NCBI GenBank assembly: GCA_021850555.1 | Contig: JAJZLX010000503.1 | Coordinates: 3,209-22,533, forward strand | Length of the DNA: 19,325 nt | From: Pseudomonadota bacterium | GTDB lineage: Bacteria > Pseudomonadota > Gammaproteobacteria > Steroidobacterales > Steroidobacteraceae | Direction: 5' to 3' | Shown: positions 14,742 to 19,325 of the stretch, in pieces | Layout: the number at the start of each line of letters is the position of its first letter | Position numbering within the stretch: the stretch's first letter is position 1 | The notes under the pieces: model-generated | Told to the model about the DNA's origin: nothing | The model's input: only the letters and a program-made list of their open reading frames with translations | Databases searched by the model: none | Program-made: the position numbers and the translations under genes

Positions 14742-15905
14742 ATGCGGTTGACCTTCATCGGCTGCCCGTTCAGGACCTCGTACGGGCATTATATCGACTC
14801 CTTGGGACGAGCCATCTACGCACAGTTCGGCGACAGGATAGAGTGGGTCGCATCAAACTGCGGCTGTGGGGATCCGATGGAGCAGGCCCGGATATTTCAG
14901 ACGAAACCCTCCGCTTATTTTGAGATGCGCCACTTCGGCGATCACGATTCGGGCGCCGCCTGGAGGCGATGGTTGCGCCGAAATGCCCGCAACCTCACCT
15001 GCCACCTCCGGGCTGATCGCTATCTCAAGATGGCGCGCGACAGCGACGTCATGCATTTCCAGCAGACACTGAATGCCTTCGGTGCCATGGTAGCGTTCCA
15101 CTGGCTGCAAGGCCGCAGCTCATCCGCAAAGGTCATCACTGTCCACGAGATCGATCCCTTTCAGGAGAAGTTGCCGCAGCTAAACGCTCTTTACAACAGT
15201 GCTGACGCTTTGATCGTGCACAGCGGTGAGTTGCGCGACCGGCTGCTGAGCTACGGCGTGCGCGCATCGAAGATAACGCTCCTCACATATGGCACGGATA
15301 TCCCTGCCGACACGAATGACGGCGCGCGTGCCGGGATTGTCTTCTATGGCGGGCACCATCTGATGTCGGGAAAGGGTATCGAGACGTTATTCCGTGCGGC
15401 CGCGCTGCTGCGCGAGAGGCTCGGCGACAGCGCGCCGATCGTCAAGATCCACGGACACTATGGGATGGAGACGCCCGAGGCGGCGGTGGAGCTCGCGGAG
15501 GTTTGCGGCGTTGCTGACAGGCTGCTCTGGCTCAATCAGATCGATGATTCGCAGATCGCGCCGCTTTATCGGTCGGCGCAAATTTCCGTTTTTCCCTACA
15601 CGGGAAGCTTTGCCGGGTTGGCAGCGAGCGCGGCGGCCGCAAATGGCCTGCCTGTCATTGCCACTCGGCGCGCCGGACTGCCGGAGCACCTGGGCGAGTG
15701 TGCGGTCTGGGTGGAAGAGAACAACGCCGAGCAGCTTGCGGGAGAAATCGAAAGACTCTTGGCGAGTCCCGAAAGGCGCAACGATTTGGCTTCGCGCGCC
15801 TACGAGCGCGCTACGCGGCTCCTCAGCTGGAAGGTCGTTGCCGAGAACACCGTCGGGATTTATCGCGATGCGCTCGAGGCTCGATCGGCTCGGGGAGGCT
15901 CTTGA
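14742..15905 (+). CDS. Family 4-type (GT-B) glycosyltransferase
   Basis: ATG 14742 follows GGGGCGG and gives 387 residues; a GTG at 14694 is in frame but adds an unlikely leader. The N-terminal half (MRLTFIGCPFRTSYGHYID) and the hinge (ALIVHSGELRDRLLSYGV, then ITLLTYGTDIP) are typical of GT-B retaining transferases. The C-terminal half carries VFYGGHHLMSGKGIETL and GLPVIATRRAGLPE, a nucleotide-sugar-binding region. The E-x7-E motif common in GT4 is not present in the segment GSFAGLAASAAAANG. The enzyme would transfer a sugar in the cytoplasm, probably to an exopolysaccharide precursor. It is divergent from the second double-hydrolase gene and converges on xrtE. Confidence 0.85.
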   Translation: MRLTFIGCPFRTSYGHYIDSLGRAIYAQFGDRIEWVASNCGCGDPMEQARIFQTKPSAYFEMRHFGDHDSGAAWRRWLRRNARNLTCHLRADRYLKMARDSDVMHFQQTLNAFGAMVAFHWLQGRSSSAKVITVHEIDPFQEKLPQLNALYNSADALIVHSGELRDRLLSYGVRASKITLLTYGTDIPADTNDGARAGIVFYGGHHLMSGKGIETLFRAAALLRERLGDSAPIVKIHGHYGMETPEAAVELAEVCGVADRLLWLNQIDDSQIAPLYRSAQISVFPYTGSFAGLAASAAAANGLPVIATRRAGLPEHLGECAVWVEENNAEQLAGEIERLLASPERRNDLASRAYERATRLLSWKVVAENTVGIYRDALEARSARGGS

Positions 15906-15906
15906 T

Positions 15907-15923
15907 ACTCCCGTACAGGGAGT
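15907..15923 (+). terminator. Hairpin after the GT4-type gene
   Basis: ACTCCC (15907-15912) and GGGAGT (15918-15923) form a 6-bp stem with a 5-base loop two bases after the stop codon. Only CTTC follows, with no long T tract, so termination is plausible but weak. Confidence 0.4.
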
Positions 15924-15997
15924 CTTCAGCCTGTCTGCCGATTCGGTCGACCCGATCGACCCGCCGCTCCGGTGTACGGTGGCTCGGGGGCCGAGCG

Positions 15998-16030
15998 GGC
16001 CTGAAGTGGGGAGAGCGATCGGATCAGGCC
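15998..16030. repeat. 7-bp inverted repeat in the convergent gap
   Basis: GGCCTGA (15998-16004) and TCAGGCC (16024-16030) could pair around a 19-base loop, 48 bases past the end of xrtE on the minus strand. It is a candidate transcription-end structure for xrtE. Confidence 0.35.
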
Positions 16031-16077
16031 GCCGTCGTGAAGGCGCTTCACGATGTCAAAATCTGGCGCGCCGGCTG

Positions 16078-17721
16078 CTACCAGAGCTGCCATTGATGCC
16101 CGAGCAGCACGGTAGCCGTGACCAGCAGGCTGGCGGTGAAATGCGCCGCGACGGCCTCTCCCATGCGCTGGGTGCGGATGAGGACGATGCCATACAGGAT
16201 TCCTGCACCGATGGCGGGGAGCCAAAGCGTGTGGTGGATCACGCCGTAGGCCGCGGCCGCGACCAGAAGCGGGATCAAGCCGATCGACCGGAAGGTCACG
16301 GCCTCGAAATCCTCCGCCACCAGCCGGCGCATGAGGTAACCGTGGTAGGCCAGCTCCCCGGCCACCGGCAGAAGGACGATGGCGGTGGCCGCGCGGCTGG
16401 CGAGCCACAGGGCGCGCGTGGGAGCCGACATCGCCGCAAGGGCGGCCGGCATACCGTGCGGGGGGAGGAGCATGCGGCTGGCCCAGAGCGTGAGCGCGAA
16501 CGCAACAGCTCCCGCCCCGATGCCCCGCCACGTGAAACGCCAGTCGAGCGTCCTGAGACGTGGCAAGCAGGCCGCGAGCGCGGCGCCGCCGGCGAGCAGC
16601 CGCAGCCCGTACCAGATCTCGAATCGCCCGGAGACGGCACGTGCGAGCATCCCGGCCGCCAGGAGTGAGAGGAAGGGCACCAGATAGCTGGCGGTAGGGT
16701 TTGCTCCAGGGACCGAATAATTGCGCTCCGCCGCGCGATTTAACCATCGGCTGCGCCGGCTGACGAGGATGATGCCGCAGGCCGTGGCGTTGAAGGCGAT
16801 CCATCCCGCCTGCGAGTGAAAGCCGAAGACCGCGATGGCCGGATGCCCGGCGTTGCCGATCAGCACCAGAGTGGCGATGCGCAGAACGTTCAGCGCGAAC
16901 ACGGCCAGCACGCCCGCCGGGATCAGGAGCAGCGCGCGAGGAAAGCGGTACTCCTTCCGGAAGTAAATCAGCCACGCGCCGGCAAAGGCGAGCATCAGGC
17001 CGATTCCCTCGAGCCCGGAGCACACCCGGGAAACGGCGACCGCGAAGTGCGGAGCGCGCAGCACGCGGGTTGCCGGGTCGGCCTGCAGCGTCGGGATGAC
17101 GGGGGCCAGCACCCCTCGCACCAGCTCGAAAGTCAACTGCGCCGTCGGTGCCCACAGGTCCTGACTCCACACGATGGCGGCCGTCGCGGCCAGCGCGGCG
17201 AGGGTGGCATAGCCCCAGCGGTAGCCGACCGCGGCGCCGCCCCGGCGCCAAAGCGGCCAGGGCGTAAGGCCTGTCAGGAGCGCCGCGGCGGCCCCGGCGG
17301 CCAGCAACACCGCGGAGGCGACAAGGAGCGCGAACGGCAGCTGAATGCCATGGCCGCTGTAGAGGCTGTAGAGCGGGAAAGGCAGAAGCACGATGAGCGC
17401 GGCGTGCAGCACGAGCCAGCGCGAGCGCACCGGGACTTCGCGCGCTGCCGCATTGATTTCCCGCAGCGTCTCATCGCTTCGCACGTAGATGACGATCGCG
17501 AGCGCGATCGCCAAGGACACGGCGAACCGGAGCCCGAAGTGCTGGGCGACGCGCAGCACCGCTCCCAGGCCTCGCGCGGCATCCGCCGCCCGGAAATTGA
17601 CGAAGAAGTCGAGCAGGAATTTCTCGACCAAGAGCGTCAGCGCGGCGAGCCACACCCGAGCCGCGAGGCTCATCCGTGGGCTGCCCGCGCCCGCCAGGGC
17701 CGGAGTTGGCTCGATTGCCAT
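16078..17721 (-). CDS. xrtE: Exosortase E fused to a CPBP-type protease domain (VPEID-CTERM system)
   Basis: ATG 17721 gives 547 residues; the open frame extends upstream into the neighbouring gene, and Met17 (17673) is a second choice. The N-terminal two-thirds is a multi-helix membrane exosortase with the expected catalytic trio: Cys234 in RVCSGLEG, Arg281 in NVLRIA and His302 in GFHSQAG. Residues about 345-547 form a CPBP/Rce1-like membrane domain with GELAYHGYLMRR (455-466), YGVIHH (492-497) and a third His527. This exosortase-plus-protease fusion defines the VPEID-CTERM system. It should cut the sorting signal of the protein at 10506-10802 in the inner membrane. The CPBP motifs differ from the textbook EExxxR and HxxxN. 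It lies 58 bases downstream of the TMEM175 gene on the same strand. Confidence 0.9.
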   Translation of the reverse strand: MAIEPTPALAGAGSPRMSLAARVWLAALTLLVEKFLLDFFVNFRAADAARGLGAVLRVAQHFGLRFAVSLAIALAIVIYVRSDETLREINAAAREVPVRSRWLVLHAALIVLLPFPLYSLYSGHGIQLPFALLVASAVLLAAGAAAALLTGLTPWPLWRRGGAAVGYRWGYATLAALAATAAIVWSQDLWAPTAQLTFELVRGVLAPVIPTLQADPATRVLRAPHFAVAVSRVCSGLEGIGLMLAFAGAWLIYFRKEYRFPRALLLIPAGVLAVFALNVLRIATLVLIGNAGHPAIAVFGFHSQAGWIAFNATACGIILVSRRSRWLNRAAERNYSVPGANPTASYLVPFLSLLAAGMLARAVSGRFEIWYGLRLLAGGAALAACLPRLRTLDWRFTWRGIGAGAVAFALTLWASRMLLPPHGMPAALAAMSAPTRALWLASRAATAIVLLPVAGELAYHGYLMRRLVAEDFEAVTFRSIGLIPLLVAAAAYGVIHHTLWLPAIGAGILYGIVLIRTQRMGEAVAAHFTASLLVTATVLLGHQWQLW

Positions 17722-17779
17722 CGCGCGAGAGTCTAGCTTGGAAACCGCAGGTCCGTGGCCGGGAGTGGCTTCAAGGGGC

Positions 17780-18370
17780 CTATTCCGTCCCTGCCCGCCC
17801 CGCCAGGGCGCGCTCGATGCGCCGGTCCGGGATGAGCCACAGCAGCGCCACCAGGGCATAAAGCGCGAGCGAGGCCCAGCGGGCAAAGGCGGCGAGGACG
17901 ATGGCGGTGAGGTAAAGCAGGGGAGAGAGCTTGCCTTTCCAGTCCGCGCCGACTGCCCGGCTGAGGAGCGAGTCCTTGCCGTGGAGGGCGATGATGCGCT
18001 GCTGCAGGATCCACCATGCGAGGGCCGCCATCAGCAGCACCACGCCGTAAAGCGCGGTGGGGACGGAGGCGAAGCGGTTCTCGCCCATCCAGCCGGTCGT
18101 GAAGGGAATGAGGGAGAGCCAGAAGAGCAGGTGCAGGTTGGCCCACAGCATCCCGCCGCTCACGCGCTCGACCGTGTGCAGCAGATGGTGATGATTGCTC
18201 CAATAGATGCCGAGGTAGATGAAGCTCAACACGTAGGTGAGCAACACGGGCAACACCGGAGCGAGCGCCCGCAGCGTCGTCTGCCGTGGACTTTTCAGCT
18301 CGAGCACCATGATGGTGATGAGGATGGCGATGACCCCGTCGCTGAAGGCCTCGATCCGCTCGGTTCCCAT
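17780..18370 (-). CDS. TMEM175/DUF1211-family membrane protein
   Basis: I chose ATG 18370 because GGCGAGA precedes it and it places the family signature at the N-terminus; the longer frame from 18406 has no ribosome site. The 196-residue product begins MGTERIEAFSDGVIAI, containing the RxxxFSDxxxA motif of TMEM175-type channels, followed by several hydrophobic helices (ITIMVLEL, LLTYVLSFIYLGIYW, LLFWLSLIPFTTGW, VVLLMAALAWWIL and two more). Bacterial homologues form potassium-permeable tetramers with six helices per subunit. It is divergent from the carbonic anhydrase gene with a 71-bp gap, and may be unrelated to the exosortase downstream. Confidence 0.85.
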   Translation of the reverse strand: MGTERIEAFSDGVIAILITIMVLELKSPRQTTLRALAPVLPVLLTYVLSFIYLGIYWSNHHHLLHTVERVSGGMLWANLHLLFWLSLIPFTTGWMGENRFASVPTALYGVVLLMAALAWWILQQRIIALHGKDSLLSRAVGADWKGKLSPLLYLTAIVLAAFARWASLALYALVALLWLIPDRRIERALAGRAGTE

Positions 18371-18441
18371 TCGTTTCTCGCCGCGCAGGTGCCGGAACCT
18401 GACCATTGTATGTCTACGCCGCGCTCTTTACACTGCGGCCC

Positions 18442-19068
18442 ATGACGACGGCAGCAGAAGCGCTTCAGCGCCTGAAAGACGGCAACAGGCGGTTCGTCGA
18501 GCGGGTGGGCAGTCACGAGGCGTCCCTGGGGGCTTCCCCGCGCATCACGCTCACGCAGGAGCAGAAACCCATCGCCATCGTGCTCGGCTGCTCGGATTCG
18601 CGGGTGCCGGCGGAGATCGTGTTCGATCAGGGGCTGGGGGATCTGTTCGTCATCCGCGTGGCGGGCAATATCGTGGCGCCGTCCCTGATCGGCAGCGTCG
18701 AATTCGCCGCCTCGCAGTTCGGCACCCGGCTGGTGGTGGTGCTCGGGCACACCCGGTGCGGGGCCATCCAGGCGACGCTCGAGGAGCTGCGGCGCCCGGC
18801 GGAAAATCAATCCCCGAACATCCGCTCGATCGTCGATCGGGTGCGTCCCTCGGTGGAGGTGCTCCTGAAGACCGAGCTGGCCCACGACGAGGAGGCGCTG
18901 GTCCGCCATGCCGTGCGCGCCAACGTGGGCGTCTCGGTGAGCCACCTGCGCCACGGATCGGAGGTGCTCGAGCGCCTCATCCGCGAGGAGGGACTCGCCG
19001 TGGTGGGCGCGGAGTATTCTCTGGAGACCGGCGAGGTGGAGTTCTTCGACGGGTTGGTTCCGCCCTGA
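18442..19068 (+). CDS. Beta-class carbonic anhydrase
   Basis: ATG 18442 gives 208 residues, normal for the class; the in-frame TTG at 18406 is unlikely. The enzyme interconverts CO2 and bicarbonate in the cytoplasm. The zinc ligands Cys50 and Asp52 with Arg54 (CSDSRVPAE), and His103 and Cys106 (GHTRCGAI), are all present, so it should be active. No signal peptide or transporter fusion is seen. It stands alone between a divergent channel-like gene and a downstream hairpin, and I see no functional tie to the exosortase locus. Confidence 0.92.
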   Translation: MTTAAEALQRLKDGNRRFVERVGSHEASLGASPRITLTQEQKPIAIVLGCSDSRVPAEIVFDQGLGDLFVIRVAGNIVAPSLIGSVEFAASQFGTRLVVVLGHTRCGAIQATLEELRRPAENQSPNIRSIVDRVRPSVEVLLKTELAHDEEALVRHAVRANVGVSVSHLRHGSEVLERLIREEGLAVVGAEYSLETGEVEFFDGLVPP

Positions 19069-19077
19069 CACCTCTTC

Positions 19078-19096
19078 GCGCCGTTCCTGACGGCGC
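19078..19096. terminator. Hairpin after the carbonic anhydrase gene
   Basis: GCGCCGT (19078-19084) and ACGGCGC (19090-19096) form a 7-bp stem with a 5-base loop, 9 bases after the stop. No T tract follows, so this is only a candidate. It lies in a convergent gap. Confidence 0.35.
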
Positions 19097-19132
19097 TCGG
19101 CGTGTCTCGCGCCTTGCGGCGCAGGGAACAGG

Positions 19133-19324
19133 TCATGGCGTTTGTCGAGTGACGGGGCGGTGCGGCGGTGAAACCGCGGCGGTCGGACTGCCATGGGCGT
19201 TACGGTCCGGCCCCGGCTGATGCGTCACCGTGATGATGCTTGCAATCAGACTCAGCGCCATCATGATCATGAGTCCGGTCAGCCAGCGAAATTGCCGCAC
19301 GGATTCCACGCGTACCGCCTTGAA
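19133..19324 (-). CDS. Small or partial membrane protein at the right edge
   Basis: A minus-strand frame enters from the right edge and stops at TGA 19135-19133. It encodes one hydrophobic helix (WLTGLMIMMALSLIASIITV) followed by a polar Pro/Arg/His-rich tail. It may be the C-terminus of a larger gene, or a complete protein of about 58 residues from GTG 19309, which has AAGGCGG a few bases upstream. I do not recognise the family. Confidence 0.4.
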   Translation of the reverse strand, partial: FKAVRVESVRQFRWLTGLMIMMALSLIASIITVTHQPGPDRNAHGSPTAAVSPPHRPVTRQTP

Positions 19325-19325
19325 C

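Noticed and set aside
15926..17251. 441-codon minus-strand frame within xrtE
   Set aside because: It overlaps xrtE in another frame; the product is Arg/Gly/Pro-rich and has none of the membrane helices or catalytic residues seen in the xrtE frame.
16816..17736. 306-codon plus-strand frame opposite xrtE
   Set aside because: Its composition (Arg, Gln, Gly, His rich) and antisense position mark it as a chance frame.
18406..18441. TTG start extending the carbonic anhydrase by 12 residues
   Set aside because: The ATG at 18442 begins at the usual family N-terminus, and the extension overlaps the divergent promoter region.

Overview
The window is GC-rich, densely coding DNA from a proteobacterium. 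I cannot name the genus from sequence alone; a soil or aquatic gammaproteobacterium or betaproteobacterium is my best guess. No rRNA, tRNA, CRISPR array, insertion sequence or phage gene was recognised. Two unusual gene groups sit side by side, followed by ordinary housekeeping-type genes.

Group 1 (about 1-6594) looks like a small carrier-protein-dependent amino-acid pathway. It holds the C-terminal end of a MetY-like PLP sulfhydrylase, a fold-type-I PLP decarboxylase, an acyl carrier protein overlapping a MetA-family homoserine acyltransferase homologue (both on the minus strand), and then a plus-strand operon: acyl-CoA dehydrogenase-like flavoenzyme, amino acid:[carrier protein] ligase (a stand-alone class II aminoacyl-tRNA-synthetase relative), HSL-type alpha/beta hydrolase and a small NTF2/SnoaL-like protein. 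The likely logic is that the ligase loads an amino acid onto the carrier protein, the flavoenzyme oxidises the bound group, and the MetA-like or hydrolase enzymes transfer or release it. The product is unknown.

Group 2 (about 7466-17721) is an exosortase E / VPEID-CTERM protein-sorting locus. It contains one small secreted substrate with an APELD sorting motif, transmembrane helix and basic tail; the fused exosortase-CPBP membrane enzyme XrtE; two large inverted paralogous proteins, each a fusion of two alpha/beta-hydrolase domains resembling the two separate hydrolases of exosortase A loci; a GT2 and a GT4-type glycosyltransferase; and a BioF2/FemAB-like GNAT acyltransferase. The glycosyltransferases and acyltransferase suggest coupling to an extracellular polysaccharide. 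The two groups are separated by 871 bp without a convincing gene. Known exosortase A loci also carry a carrier protein, an acyl-activating ligase and a PLP decarboxylase next to their hydrolases, so the two groups may be one system.

The right end (17780-19325) holds a TMEM175-family channel homologue, a beta-carbonic anhydrase and the edge of a small membrane protein gene.
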